The notes below the pieces were generated by a model. It was not told the DNA's origin, made no database searches, and was given only the letters and a program-made list of their open reading frames with translations. From Fimadaptatus sp050946055 (GTDB lineage: Bacteria > Bacillota > Clostridia > Christensenellales > Aristaeellaceae): a stretch of 64,000 nucleotides of DNA. This document shows positions 34,398 through 43,793 of this stretch, in pieces (position 1 is the stretch's first letter; the number at the start of each line of letters is the position of its first letter). The stretch covers positions 1 to 64,000 of the forward strand of contig JBMNUB010000012.1 of the NCBI GenBank assembly GCA_050946055.1. The letters run 5' to 3'. The position numbers and the translations under genes were made by a program.

Positions 34398-35238
34398 GCT
34401 GACATTTGGGCGATACATGCGCCTTATGCGCCTGTATGCGCGCATGGACCTCAACTGGCTGACTCAGGATACCAAGTATTCGATAATCTGCATACTGTCC
34501 GACATAGTGTCGATGATATCAGCGGTGTCGTCGGTCTTGCTGCTGGCGGTGCGCTTTGGCGGCGTGGGCGGGCTGAGCGAGGGCGAGACGCTGTTCATGC
34601 TGGGCTTTGCGACGGTCGGCAACGGCCTGTTCACGATGTTCTTTTGCAACTTCAACGTGGCCAACATCTCCCGGCGCATAGGGCGCTCGCAGCTGGATCA
34701 CATGATGATGCAGCCGCTGCCGCTGGCGGCGCAGCTGGCCACCGAGGGCTTTGCGCCCTTTACCGGCACGGGCGCGCTTATATCGGGCATATTCGTCACC
34801 GTATGGGCGATGCTGCGCCTTGAGCAGCCGCTTGCGTGGTGGGCGTGGCCCGTCATGGCGCTACTGCTCATATGCTATCTTGGCATAATGCTGGGCATGA
34901 GCTATCTCATATCGTCTACGGCGTTCTATCGCCCGGTATCCTGCGAGGAGATATCTTCGATAATGATCGACGCGCTGAATACGCTGTCGCGCTTTCCGCT
35001 GGGCGGGCTTAGCCCCGTGCTTCAGGGCGCGCTGCTCAGCGTGCTGCCGGCGGGATTGTTGGGATGGTTTCCGGCGCTGCTGCTGCTGGGCAAGGCGCCG
35101 CTCATGCCGGGCATACTGCTCCCGGCGGCTATATGCACAGGCGCGTGCAGTCTGGCCGCGCTCGCTTTCAGAAAGGGGTTGAGACATTATGTCAAGGTCG
35201 GTTCAAACCGCTACCGCGGCATGGGACACCGCAATTGA
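34387..35238 (+). CDS. ABC-2 type exporter, permease subunit 2
   Basis: The 283-residue membrane protein is the partner permease. It also has about six hydrophobic segments, with QLDHMMMQPLPLAAQLATEG (about residues 101-120) in place of the conserved cytoplasmic loop, and a C-terminal segment ICTGACSLAALAFRKGL. It starts within the end of permease 1 and runs 50 bp into the ATPase gene, so the three are translationally coupled. Confidence 0.87.
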   Translation: MEDKLTFGRYMRLMRLYARMDLNWLTQDTKYSIICILSDIVSMISAVSSVLLLAVRFGGVGGLSEGETLFMLGFATVGNGLFTMFFCNFNVANISRRIGRSQLDHMMMQPLPLAAQLATEGFAPFTGTGALISGIFVTVWAMLRLEQPLAWWAWPVMALLLICYLGIMLGMSYLISSTAFYRPVSCEEISSIMIDALNTLSRFPLGGLSPVLQGALLSVLPAGLLGWFPALLLLGKAPLMPGILLPAAICTGACSLAALAFRKGLRHYVKVGSNRYRGMGHRN

Positions 35239-36208
35239 GCTAAGCGGCGTATCCAAGGAGTATTCGCAGCGCCAGCGCGGCGGCAAGTTCGACTGGCAGC
35301 AGTTTTTGCATCCGCAGTACCGCACCGTGCGCGCGCTGGACGACGTGTCGTTTTCGGTAAAGCGCGGCGAGCTTGTGGCCTATGCCGGGCCAAACGGCGC
35401 GGGCAAGTCAACGACGTTCAAGCTGCTGTGCGGCATGCTCGCCCCCGACGGCGGCAGCGTGCGCGTGATGGGGCGCGAGCCTCTTCGCGAGCGCATACCG
35501 CTGATGCGGCGCACGGGCGTGCTGTTTGGCGGGCGCACTGAGCTGTGGTGGGACCATCCCGTGATAACCAGCTTTGAATGGAAGCGCTCGGTCTGGGACA
35601 TAGATGCGGATACATACGAGCGCATGCTCGGCATGGCGGTGCGCGAGCTGGAGATAGAGCCTATACTGCACACCTTCGCGCGCGAGCTGTCGCTGGGACA
35701 GCGCATGCGCGCAGAGCTGGCCATGCTGCTGCTGCACGACCCGGAGCTGATACTGCTGGACGAGCCCACGCTGGGGCTGGACGTGCTGAGCAAGCAGCGC
35801 ATGATAGAGCTGCTGCGCCGCCTGAACGAGCAGCGCGGCGTGACCATACTGGTCACATCGCACGACATGGACGATCTTCAGCACATGGCGCGGCGCGTGA
35901 TAATGATAAACGGCGGGCGTCTGGCCTTTGACGGCGAGTTCGCCGCGCTTCAGGAGAAGTCCGGCATGCTGCGCCGCATAACGGTCACGGCATCGCGCAT
36001 GCCCGAGCTTAATGGCGCAAAGCTGGTGCTGCGCGACGGCAACCGCTACACCTTCGAGGCCGATCTCACCCACACCGACATGAAGCAACTGCTGTACAGC
36101 ATAAGCCTGATGGACGGCGTGCAGGATGTAGAGAGCGCCCGCGCGCCCATAGAGGACGTGATTGCGCGGCTCTATGCTCAGTGGAACGAGCCGAGCGCAC
36201 TGGCTTGA
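35189..36208 (+). CDS. ABC-2 type exporter, ATP-binding subunit
   Basis: The 339-residue protein has Walker A GPNGAGKST (about residues 67-75), the signature LSLGQ in place of LSGGQ, Walker B ILLDEPTLGLD and switch region VTSHDMDD. A 100-residue C-terminal extension (about 240-339) follows the nucleotide-binding domain, as in other ATPases of this exporter family. The start at 35189 lies inside permease 2, downstream of GAAAGGGG; no later in-frame start fits. The three genes form one exporter operon. Confidence 0.93.
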   Translation: MSRSVQTATAAWDTAIELSGVSKEYSQRQRGGKFDWQQFLHPQYRTVRALDDVSFSVKRGELVAYAGPNGAGKSTTFKLLCGMLAPDGGSVRVMGREPLRERIPLMRRTGVLFGGRTELWWDHPVITSFEWKRSVWDIDADTYERMLGMAVRELEIEPILHTFARELSLGQRMRAELAMLLLHDPELILLDEPTLGLDVLSKQRMIELLRRLNEQRGVTILVTSHDMDDLQHMARRVIMINGGRLAFDGEFAALQEKSGMLRRITVTASRMPELNGAKLVLRDGNRYTFEADLTHTDMKQLLYSISLMDGVQDVESARAPIEDVIARLYAQWNEPSALA

Positions 36209-36538
36209 CGCAGGGCGGGCGCGTTGCAGGGCGCATGTCAATCGACGGGATGAACCGTCAATGTCTATGCGCGCATTGCCCGGCCGATATGCACATCAAC
36301 CATACGCATAGTTGACACCTATTCATGGCGCATATGCGCGCCGATAGGCCGAATCGGCGGGGCTTGCGCAGCAAATTGCAAACGACCTATATGCGCTATA
36401 TGCAGGGCGCTCATTCGCGGACGGACATTGCGCTGCACATGTCCGCCATGCGCTCGCGCAAAACACATTGGCAGCGCCCCTTGCCGCGCCTGAGCGCGCG
36501 GCGGATATTATGACTACAAATATCGGGAGGTATTCCAA
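36209..36538. other. Intergenic region without recognisable genes
   Basis: No terminator with a U-run is evident after the ABC operon. A TATTAT box near 36507 with TTGCCG 19 bp upstream could be a weak promoter for the GH43-like gene. Nothing else is seen. Confidence 0.35.
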
Positions 36539-37453
36539 ATGAAGAACGGTCAGTGCTGGCTGGATGACAAGTGCGCGCTTATACAGGCGCACGGCGGCAT
36601 GATAGCGAGGTTTGGCGACAAGTGGTACTGGTACGGCGAGAACAAGGACGCCGACAACGTACAGGTGGACGGGCGCGCGCTCAGCCGTGTGGACGTGGTG
36701 GGCGTGAGCTGCTATTCCAGTTGCGATCTGCACTCATGGCATTACGAGGGGCTGGCGCTTTCCGCCGACCCGAACGCAAGCCCGGATTCGCCGCTGCATC
36801 CCGGCCGCGTCATGGAGCGCCCCAAGGTGATATACAGCGCCGCTACCGGCAAGTACGTGATGTGGTTCCACTCCGACAGCGCCGATTACACCTTTGCGCA
36901 CGCGGGCTGCGCCGTAGCCGACCGCCCCGAAGGGCCGTTTGAGCTGCTGGGCGCGTTCCTGCCCAATAGGCGCGACTGCCGCGACATGACGCTGTTCACC
37001 GATCCCGCCGACGGGCGCGCCTATCTTGTACACAGCGGCGACTGGAACAAGACGCTCTACTTCTCCGAGCTTGACGAGGCACGCACGGGCTTCACCGGCG
37101 TATGCTATGCGCACATGCCCGATCAGGAGCGCGAAGCTCCTGCGCTTATGTATCGCGACGGGCTGTACTACTGCGTGACTTCTGGCTGCACCGGCTGGGC
37201 GGCCAACAGCGCGCTCTATGCCACGACCCAGCGCCTGTGCATGGGCATGAAGCTGATAGACGATCCCTGCGAAGGCCCGGACGCGCGCAACACCTTCCAC
37301 GGCCAGAGTACATACATATTCGAATGTGACGGCCAGGCATACCTGATGCTCGACCACTGGCAGCCTAACGACCTACGCCATTCGGGATACAGCATACTGC
37401 CCATAGAGTTCGACGGCGACCGCATGACCGTGCGCTGGACGGACGAGTTCTGA
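36539..37453 (+). CDS. Glycoside hydrolase family 43-like protein
   Basis: The 304-residue protein looks like a five-bladed beta-propeller of GH43 (galactanase/arabinanase group). The start QAHGGMIARFGDKWYWYGEN is typical, followed by MERPKVIYSAATGKYVMWFH, DMTLFTDPADGRAYLVHS and EREAPALMYRDGLYYCVTS, which supply acidic residues in the usual positions for the catalytic triad. It has no signal peptide and no extra carbohydrate-binding module, so it should act inside the cell on imported oligosaccharides. The start follows GGGAGG. Linkage specificity cannot be read from sequence. Confidence 0.85.
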   Translation: MKNGQCWLDDKCALIQAHGGMIARFGDKWYWYGENKDADNVQVDGRALSRVDVVGVSCYSSCDLHSWHYEGLALSADPNASPDSPLHPGRVMERPKVIYSAATGKYVMWFHSDSADYTFAHAGCAVADRPEGPFELLGAFLPNRRDCRDMTLFTDPADGRAYLVHSGDWNKTLYFSELDEARTGFTGVCYAHMPDQEREAPALMYRDGLYYCVTSGCTGWAANSALYATTQRLCMGMKLIDDPCEGPDARNTFHGQSTYIFECDGQAYLMLDHWQPNDLRHSGYSILPIEFDGDRMTVRWTDEF

Positions 37454-37796
37454 GCGCATGCAGCGCGTAGACATGCTGGCTGGCCCCTGACATGAGATTG
37501 AAGCCGTGCCGCGGCTTAGCCCTACCCTATCATATGCCCTCCCGAAATGTAATGCGGAGTGAAGCGCCCAAAGCGCTTTCCCGCATGCGGGAGGGCAGCT
37601 TTATGATTAGCGGGATGTGCATCGGAGTTGCCGCGCCGCGATATGCTGGCATGCGCGGGAGGGATTGCCGCTAAGCCGTTCGCGTGGTTGCTACCCCCGT
37701 CGGTCAGTCAAGGCAGCACCGCGATATGCTGGCATGCGCGGGAGGACTTTCACCGTATGCTCAACCGGCCTTGCCTAAAATATCGCATATCTTAGA
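37454..37796. other. Intergenic region with a hairpin and a 27-bp direct repeat
   Basis: GCCCTCCCG at about 37536 can pair with CGGGAGGGC at about 37596 around an inner AAGCGC/GCGCTT stem, a possible end of the GH43-like transcript. A 27-bp sequence, starting CCGCGATATGCTGGCATGCG, occurs at 37636-37662 and again at 37719-37745. No gene is seen. Confidence 0.5.
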
Positions 37797-37825
37797 TTGA
37801 ACGCGGGTGCGGCGCGCTGTATAAT
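37797..37825 (+). promoter_or_regulatory. Promoter of mnmG
   Basis: TTGAAC (37797-37802) and TATAAT (37820-37825) are 17 bp apart, 60 bp before the start codon. Confidence 0.78.
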
Positions 37826-37885
37826 GTATGAAGCGCCGCTGGGCGCTATGCGATACTTAGCCTACATCATACAGGGGAAGATCAT

Positions 37886-39769
37886 ATGGAATTTGACGCT
37901 GGAAATTACGATATAGTCGTGGTCGGCGCGGGACATGCGGGAGTCGAGGCTGCGCTGGCCTGCGCGCGGCTGGGGCTGGAAACGCTCATGCTCACGCTCA
38001 ACCTCGACTCGATAGCACTCATGCCCTGCAATCCCGCCATAGGCGGCACGGCCAAGGGGCATCTCGTGCGCGAGATAGACGCGCTGGGCGGCGAGATGGG
38101 GCGCGCCATAGACGATACATTCATACAATCGCGCATGCTGAACACCTCCAAAGGCCCTGCAGTGCTGTCGCTGCGCGCACAGGCGGACAAGCGCGCGTAT
38201 CAGGCGCGCATGCGCCGCGCACTGGGCGAGCAGCCGCACCTCACCGTGCGTCAGGGAGAATGCGCGCACATAGATGTGCAAAGCGGCCGCGTGCGCGCCA
38301 TAGTCACGGTCACGGGCGCACGCTATGCCTGCCGCGCCGCCATACTCTGCACGGGCGTGTATCTCAAGAGCCGCATAATCATAGGCGATGCATCCTGGCA
38401 GGCCGGGCCGCAGGGACTGTTCCCCGCAGGGCCGCTCTCGGGCGCGCTGAGCGAGCTGGGCTTTGAGCTGCGCCGCTTCAAGACCGGCACGCCCGCGCGC
38501 GTGGATGTGCGCACGATAGACTTTGACCGCATGGAGCGTCAGGAGGGTGACGATCCAATAACCCCGTTCTCGTTCATGACGCGAGGCCGCCTTGAGAACC
38601 GCGCACTGTGCTATCTCACCTATACAACGCCCGCCACGCACGCCATCATTCGCGACAATATATCCCTCGCTCCCGGCTATGCCGGCATGATACGCGGCAC
38701 GGGCGCGCGCTATTGCCCATCCATAGAGGACAAGGTTATGCGCTTTGCCGGCAAGGAGCGCCATCAGATATTCCTTGAGCCCGAGGGGCTGGACACGTTT
38801 GAATGGTATGTGCAGGGCATGAGCACCGGCATGCCCGAGCGCATACAGTGGGAGATGTATCACACCGTGCCGGGGCTGGAGCATGCCCAGCTCACCCGCC
38901 TTGCCTATGCGATAGAGTACGACTGCATCGACCCCACCTGCCTGCGCCCCACGCTGGAAGCGCGCGACATCGCCGGGCTTTATTTCGCCGGGCAGATAAA
39001 CGGCACATCCGGCTACGAGGAGGCCGCCGCGCAGGGCATAGTAGCGGGGCTGAACGCCGCCATGGCGATAAGGGAACAGCCGCCCTTCCTGCCCACGCGC
39101 GCGCAGGCCTACATGGGCGTGCTGATAGACGACCTCACCACGCGCGGCGTGGACGAGCCCTACCGCATGATGACCTCGCGCGCCGAATACCGGCTGATAC
39201 TGCGCCAGGACAACGCCGACGAGCGCCTTACTCCCGAAGGACGGCGCATGGGGCTGGTGGACGATGCGCGCTGGCAGCGCTTCTTAGACAAACGCGCCGA
39301 GACAGAGCGCCTGAATCAGCGGCTGAGCAGCACGCGGCTGCGCGGCGCGGACGGGCTGAACGCACTGCTCACCTCGCGCGGCGAGCCGCCCGTCGAAAGC
39401 ACGGCACTGGCGCGCGATCTGCTTCGCCGCCCGTGCATATCGCTGCGCGACCTGACTTCGCTCGACCCGGAACTTGCCAGTCATGACGGCGAGGCCATGG
39501 AGCAGGCCGAGATAGCAGCCAAGTACGAGGGCTATCTCGCGCGCCAGCAGACGCAGATAGACCAGTTCCGACGCGCCGAGGAGATGCTCATGCCCGACGA
39601 CATAGACTACATGGAGCTAAACAGCCTGCGCATAGAGGCGCGGCAGAAGCTGGCGCGCCAGCGTCCGCGCTCGCTGGGACAGGCCAGCCGCATGATGGGC
39701 GTATCGCCCAGCGATGTGCAGGCGCTGATGATATATCTGGAAAAGCGCCGCCGCGAGGCGAAGCAGTAA
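37886..39769 (+). CDS. mnmG: tRNA uridine-5-carboxymethylaminomethyl(34) synthesis enzyme MnmG
   Basis: The 627-residue protein is the FAD-dependent MnmG (GidA). It opens with YDIVVVGAGHAGVEAALA, the dinucleotide-binding motif, then LMPCNPAIGGTAKGHLVREI, and later PRGRs typical of the family including GQINGTSGYEEAAAQG and MTSRAEYRLILRQDNAD. With MnmE it modifies the wobble uridine of several tRNAs. Length is normal. In many Firmicutes it sits between mnmE and rsmG near the origin; here neither neighbour is present, the next gene being a GNAT. AGGGGAAG precedes the start. Isoleucine codons are almost all ATA. Confidence 0.97.
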   Translation: MEFDAGNYDIVVVGAGHAGVEAALACARLGLETLMLTLNLDSIALMPCNPAIGGTAKGHLVREIDALGGEMGRAIDDTFIQSRMLNTSKGPAVLSLRAQADKRAYQARMRRALGEQPHLTVRQGECAHIDVQSGRVRAIVTVTGARYACRAAILCTGVYLKSRIIIGDASWQAGPQGLFPAGPLSGALSELGFELRRFKTGTPARVDVRTIDFDRMERQEGDDPITPFSFMTRGRLENRALCYLTYTTPATHAIIRDNISLAPGYAGMIRGTGARYCPSIEDKVMRFAGKERHQIFLEPEGLDTFEWYVQGMSTGMPERIQWEMYHTVPGLEHAQLTRLAYAIEYDCIDPTCLRPTLEARDIAGLYFAGQINGTSGYEEAAAQGIVAGLNAAMAIREQPPFLPTRAQAYMGVLIDDLTTRGVDEPYRMMTSRAEYRLILRQDNADERLTPEGRRMGLVDDARWQRFLDKRAETERLNQRLSSTRLRGADGLNALLTSRGEPPVESTALARDLLRRPCISLRDLTSLDPELASHDGEAMEQAEIAAKYEGYLARQQTQIDQFRRAEEMLMPDDIDYMELNSLRIEARQKLARQRPRSLGQASRMMGVSPSDVQALMIYLEKRRREAKQ

Positions 39770-39826
39770 GCCGGATGTGAACATGCATGTGTCAATACAG
39801 CCCATGTGAATGGGAGGCAGTGTGAT

Positions 39827-40603
39827 ATGGATATGGACATACATGCCGTGAGCCTGGAGCAGCTGTCCTACGATTACTGCGTGGACGCATGTGCGCTGGC
39901 GGGCGGTCGCAATCTGTTCGCGCTCAGCCGCAACGACGCGCGCCGCAGACCGTATCTCAACGGCGAGGCGCTGAACGTGCTGTGCATGGGTGGCATATGC
40001 GCATTCTGCACCCGCGACCTGCATCTGCTGGATGCGCTGCGCGCCCGATATGCCGATGCGGGCGGCGAATGGTTTCTTGAATCGGACAGCCTGCACGGGC
40101 TGGATGAGCTGCTTAGCACCTTCGGCATGCGCATAAGCAGCCATCACCTGTACTTCCTGCCCGCAACCGGCGCCGGCAGCGCGCAGGCTCATATCGCTCA
40201 CGATCATGCCCGCGCGCTTCCGTATGAGATACGCTGGTACGATGCCGGCGAGCTAAAGGCCATGGCGGGCGATCCGCGCTTTGACGAGGCGCTCGCGGGC
40301 AGCGCCAGCCATCCCGACGAGCTGGGCGCAGCCGCGCTTTATGGCGGGCGCATACTGGGCATGGCGGCTGCCAGCCGGGACAGCGGCCGCCTGTGGCAGA
40401 TAGGCATAAACGTAGAGCCGGACGCGCGCGGGCGCGGCATAGCCACGCATCTGGTCGCGCTGCTAAAGGACGCGCTCATGGCGCGCGGCATAGTGCCGTT
40501 TTATGGCACGGCGTTTTCGCACATAGCTTCGCAGCGCACTGCCATATCCGCCGGGTTTACGCCCGCGTGGGCGGAGCTGTCGGCGCGCGCGATCGGGCAA
40601 TGA
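39827..40603 (+). CDS. GNAT-family acetyltransferase with N-terminal extension
   Basis: The 258-residue protein has a GNAT acetyl-CoA-binding core at about residues 180-250: QIGINVEPDARGRGIATHLV, then the region ending in TAISAGFTPAW. The first 130 residues form a separate domain with SRNDARRRPYLNG and a Cys-containing MGGICAFC block, perhaps a second, degenerate GNAT fold as in other two-domain acetyltransferases. The start at 39827 follows GGGAGG. The gene follows mnmG by 57 bp and is probably co-transcribed. The substrate is unknown. Confidence 0.8.
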   Translation: MDMDIHAVSLEQLSYDYCVDACALAGGRNLFALSRNDARRRPYLNGEALNVLCMGGICAFCTRDLHLLDALRARYADAGGEWFLESDSLHGLDELLSTFGMRISSHHLYFLPATGAGSAQAHIAHDHARALPYEIRWYDAGELKAMAGDPRFDEALAGSASHPDELGAAALYGGRILGMAAASRDSGRLWQIGINVEPDARGRGIATHLVALLKDALMARGIVPFYGTAFSHIASQRTAISAGFTPAWAELSARAIGQ

Positions 40604-40843
40604 CGATTACCCTCCTCGCATTAGGCACGCAGAGCTGGGCAATGGCAGATGCGTAAGCGTGCGGCTTGCCATGGCGTAAGCTCCCCGCGTTCGCCCGCAG
40701 AGATGGGCAGATTGCTTGCCCCGCCTATGTGTGCGCGGCCATGGACATGCACATGATATGCGAAGCATACGGGCGCTCAAGCATACTTCACATACACAGG
40801 CGCAGACATGCGCCTTAAAATGACTATACCGGAGGTAACTGAC

Positions 40844-41494
40844 ATGAACGAAGTGGCGGCAAAGCTGATAGACGCGCGCGTTATAGCCATAGTGCGCGGC
40901 GTGGACGAGGCCGATATACTTAAGCTTGCGCAGGCGCTCTGCCGCGGCGGCGTAAGCGCGATAGAGGTCACGTTTGACCAGCGCCAGCCCGACAGCTGGC
41001 ACAGCACCATGCGCGCCATAGCCATGATAGCCCGCGAGCTGGACGGGCGCGTGCTGCCGGGCGCGGGCACCGTACTGACTGCCGAACAGGTGGACATGGC
41101 GCGGGACGCGGGCGCGCGCTACATCATATCGCCCGATGTCAATGCCGGCGTGATTGCGCGCACTCGCCAGCTGGGACTGGCCTCGCTGCCGGGCGCGCTC
41201 ACGCCCAGCGAGATAACGCTGGCGGCGCGGCTGGGCTGCGACATAGTGAAGGTGTTCCCCGCAGGCGACATGGGCGCGGGCTATGTAAAGAGCCTGTGTG
41301 CGCCGCTTGCGCACATACCCATGTTCGCCGTGGGCGGCATAACGCCTAATAACGCCGCCGACTTCCTGCGCGCAGGCGCGCTGGGGCTGGGCGTGGGCGG
41401 CCAGCTCACCCGCCTCGACCTGATACGCGAGGGGCGCTTTGACCAGATAGAGCAAAATGCCCGCGCGCTCATGCAGGCCGTACGCGGGGCATAA
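40844..41494 (+). CDS. 2-dehydro-3-deoxy-phosphogluconate (KDPG/KHG-type) aldolase
   Basis: The 216-residue class I aldolase has the family signatures: VIAIVRGVDEADIL, the catalytic Glu in AIEVTFDQ, PGAGTVLTAEQVDMA, and the Schiff-base Lys in CDIVKVFPAGD, followed by VGGITPNN. It cleaves 2-keto-3-deoxy-6-phosphogluconate to pyruvate and glyceraldehyde 3-phosphate, a late step in uronate and sugar-acid breakdown. No KDG kinase or uronate gene is adjacent. The start follows CGGAGG. Length is normal for the family. Confidence 0.93.
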   Translation: MNEVAAKLIDARVIAIVRGVDEADILKLAQALCRGGVSAIEVTFDQRQPDSWHSTMRAIAMIARELDGRVLPGAGTVLTAEQVDMARDAGARYIISPDVNAGVIARTRQLGLASLPGALTPSEITLAARLGCDIVKVFPAGDMGAGYVKSLCAPLAHIPMFAVGGITPNNAADFLRAGALGLGVGGQLTRLDLIREGRFDQIEQNARALMQAVRGA

Positions 41495-41717
41495 TGTGAA
41501 CTTATGTTCGCATTGATGTGTGTATCGCGTTTGCTTGCGGCGCGGCAAGCCCGCATTGTATGCGCATAATGCGCGCATCTGCATTGGGCGGAGGAATGTT
41601 TAGGGCATGTATATTCGCTCATATCCAAGACATACATTTGCACATCGCGGTTTTGAGCCGCACACATCTCGCAAACCGCCGCCTTGCAATGCTGTTCCGC
41701 GCCCATTCAGCAATAGC

Positions 41718-41764
41718 AAAGGGTCTGCTTCGGACGTTGCCGTCATGAGCAGACCCTTTTGCAT
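41718..41764 (+). terminator. Terminator downstream of the KDPG-type aldolase gene
   Basis: AAAGGGTCTGCT (41718-41729) pairs with AGCAGACCCTTT (41748-41759), followed by TTTTG. It lies 220 bp after the aldolase stop. The remainder of 41495-42017 has a second hairpin (41903-41912 with 41919-41928) facing the YitT gene and no recognisable coding frame. Confidence 0.75.
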
Positions 41765-42017
41765 ATTCTCACAAAACCTGTTTCGCCACGTTTTCCCGGG
41801 GAGCAATGTTCATGGCTTCGCCAAGAGAACGACGGCAGCAAAAGTACTGTCCGCGTTCTCAGGTGTCGCTAGAATCGCCGCGCCGTATTTGTCATCGCGA
41901 GTGTCAGGCGTTCTGCAAAACGCCTGACGCTTTGCCGCCCACAGGCGCATGTCTTTATTGCAGCACCATGATCCGCACCGTCAATACTCATGCCCCATCA
42001 TACCGGCAAAAGCCCGC

Positions 42018-42863
42018 TCACTTATGCGGCTTAAAGCCTTCGCCCAACGCCTCGCGCACGTCGGTGGCTATCACGAAGGCGTGCGGATCGCACTCGTGGA
42101 TTATGCGCTTGAGCTGAAGCACCTCCATGCGGTATACCACGCACAGCAGCACATCCATGTCAGCGCCTGTGTATTCGCCGCGGCCCTTGAGCGCGGTCAC
42201 GCCGCGATCCATCTCGACCAGTATGCGCTGGCTTATCTTATCAGAATTGCGCGATATTATGAAGTAGGCCTTGGCGGTATTGAGGCCGTCTATAACGAAG
42301 TCCATTACCACCGTGGCTATGAACAGCGCGATTATGGAGTACATGGCGCGCGTCACGTCGAACACGAACATGGACGCAAACACCACTATGAAGTCCACCG
42401 AGAACATCACCACGCCCACCCGCGCAAAGTGCAATCGCTCGTGGATTATCTTGGCCAGCATGTCCGTGCCGCCGGTGGATGCGCCGCCGCGCAGTATCAG
42501 GCCAAAGCCCGCGCCCGACAGTATGCCGCCAAACAGCGTAGACAGCACAAGGTCATCCGACACATAGGTCGTGGGCATATAGTCTATCATGGCCGACAGC
42601 GCAAACGTCGCCGCCAGCGACAAAAGCGCGAATCTTACCCCCATAGACTTAAAGCCCAGCAGAAATAGCGGCACGTTCAGCACGATTATCACCGTACCCA
42701 CATTCACGCCCCACAGCGCGTTTGCCAGCTGGCCTATGCCTGTAAAGCCGCCCGGCGCGATGTCGTTGGGTATCAGGAACATCCTGTACCCTATCGTGCA
42801 TAGCAGCAAGCCCACTATTATGTATGCCGCCTGTATTACGTATCCCTTCCAGCCCTGTTTCAT
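42018..42863 (-). CDS. YitT family membrane protein
   Basis: The 281-residue protein has the YitT plan: five to six membrane segments in the first 190 residues, with RMFLIPNDIAPGGFTGIGQL and GLILRGGASTGGTDMLAKII as family blocks, and a C-terminal soluble DUF2179 domain (about 200-281, YFIISRNSDKISQRIL). The function of YitT proteins is unclear; a transport role is assumed. The start at 42863 follows AAAGGAG. A weak hairpin lies about 90 bp past the stop codon. Confidence 0.92.
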   Translation of the reverse strand: MKQGWKGYVIQAAYIIVGLLLCTIGYRMFLIPNDIAPGGFTGIGQLANALWGVNVGTVIIVLNVPLFLLGFKSMGVRFALLSLAATFALSAMIDYMPTTYVSDDLVLSTLFGGILSGAGFGLILRGGASTGGTDMLAKIIHERLHFARVGVVMFSVDFIVVFASMFVFDVTRAMYSIIALFIATVVMDFVIDGLNTAKAYFIISRNSDKISQRILVEMDRGVTALKGRGEYTGADMDVLLCVVYRMEVLQLKRIIHECDPHAFVIATDVREALGEGFKPHK

Positions 42864-42895
42864 ACCCGCTCCTTTCATGGCCTAAGCCCTTGAGT

Positions 42896-43040
42896 GCATC
42901 TACGGCATGTGGGCGGGGAATCACCTCCCCCGCCGCTGCCGTACTCTTTGAGTTTCCATGGAAATCCGCTCGAACCTCCGTGCGCCAAAGGCCCTGCTCC
43001 GCAAAGCGGAGTCCACGGGCGCAAAAGCAGCTCCATGCCC
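42896..43040. repeat. Possible diverged half-copy of the MITE-like repeat
   Basis: CACCTCCCCCGCCGCTGCC (from about 42931) and GAGTTTCCATGGAAATCC resemble the left half of the intact copy at 9250-9310, while the right half does not match. This is a weak, by-eye similarity. Confidence 0.3.
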
Positions 43041-43106
43041 GCCGTATGCGCTTTAAGCCCTCCCGGGGCATCGGCGCGCAGCAGTTTGCCCGGCGGTTCA
43101 TATGAG

Positions 43107-43460
43107 CTAAACTCCCGCCATGCCCAGCGATATCATCAGCGCCTCGTCAGCGCGGACTATCTGCGCGGGCGTGAGCGCACCCATGCGCTCGCGCAGGCGG
43201 CGCTTATCTATCGTGCGTATCTGCTCCAGCAGTATCACCGAATCCTGCTCCAGACCGCATTCGCCCCGTAGCAGCCCCACGTGAGTGGGCAGGCGCGCCT
43301 TGTCTATCTGCGAGGTTATCGCCGCCACTATCACGGTGGGGCTAAAGCGATTGCCCACATCGTTTTGCAGCACCAGCACAGGGCGCACTCCGCCCTGCTC
43401 CGAGCCGATTATGGGGTTAAGGTCGGCGCAGTATATCTCGCCCCGTTTTATCATGCCCAT
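43107..43460 (-). CDS. MazF/EndoA-type endoribonuclease toxin
   Basis: The 117-residue protein is a PemK/MazF family toxin, close to Bacillus EndoA (NdoA). It has IKRGEIYCADLNPIIGSEQGG, then RPVLVLQNDVGN, IVAAITSQ and THVGLL, which carry the conserved Arg and Thr/Ser of the active site. It would cut mRNA at a specific short sequence unless neutralised. The start at 43460 follows GGAG and lies inside the end of the antitoxin gene (44-bp overlap), typical of toxin-antitoxin operons. Confidence 0.93.
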   Translation of the reverse strand: MGMIKRGEIYCADLNPIIGSEQGGVRPVLVLQNDVGNRFSPTVIVAAITSQIDKARLPTHVGLLRGECGLEQDSVILLEQIRTIDKRRLRERMGALTPAQIVRADEALMISLGMAGV

Positions 43461-43734
43461 TCACGCTCCGCAAGCTCTGCTCATAGGCCGCAAGCGCCTG
43501 CTCATCCAGCGGCAGCGCTTCCTCGGCCAGGGTCAGCTCCAGGCGCGCCATGTCCATATAGCCGCGCTCCAGTTCTGCCCTCAGCTCCATACTATGCTCG
43601 CGCTCCAGATATTGTTTCAGCGCCGCGCGCATGAGGGCGCTGCGCGACATGCCCTTTGCCCGCGCAAATTCATCGGCTTCATCAAGCAGCTCGGGCGGCA
43701 GCGATATAAGCACCTTGCTATGCGCCATATCCAT
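43417..43734 (-). CDS. Ribbon-helix-helix antitoxin of the MazF-type toxin
   Basis: The 105-residue protein begins with a ribbon-helix-helix DNA-binding domain: KVLISLPPELLDEADEFARA then MSRSALMRAALKQYLE (residues 7-46). The C-terminal half (HSMELRAELERGYMDMARLE) is the toxin-binding segment of EndoAI/MazE-type antitoxins. It precedes and overlaps the toxin gene and probably represses the operon. The start at 43734 follows GGGAG; upstream the frame runs into a repeat region and is not coding. In Bacillus this pair follows acpS and alr; here alr is absent but nnrDE and acpS lie nearby on the same strand. Confidence 0.88.
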   Translation of the reverse strand: MDMAHSKVLISLPPELLDEADEFARAKGMSRSALMRAALKQYLEREHSMELRAELERGYMDMARLELTLAEEALPLDEQALAAYEQSLRSVNGHDKTGRDILRRP

Positions 43735-43793
43735 ACCACTCTCCCAGTAAGAACAGCTCCATATATATCTACGCAACATCCCTTGCGCATATG

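Noticed and set aside
41607..41927. A 106-codon frame between the aldolase and YitT genes
   Set aside because: It crosses a terminator hairpin, has no ribosome site, and matches nothing I know.
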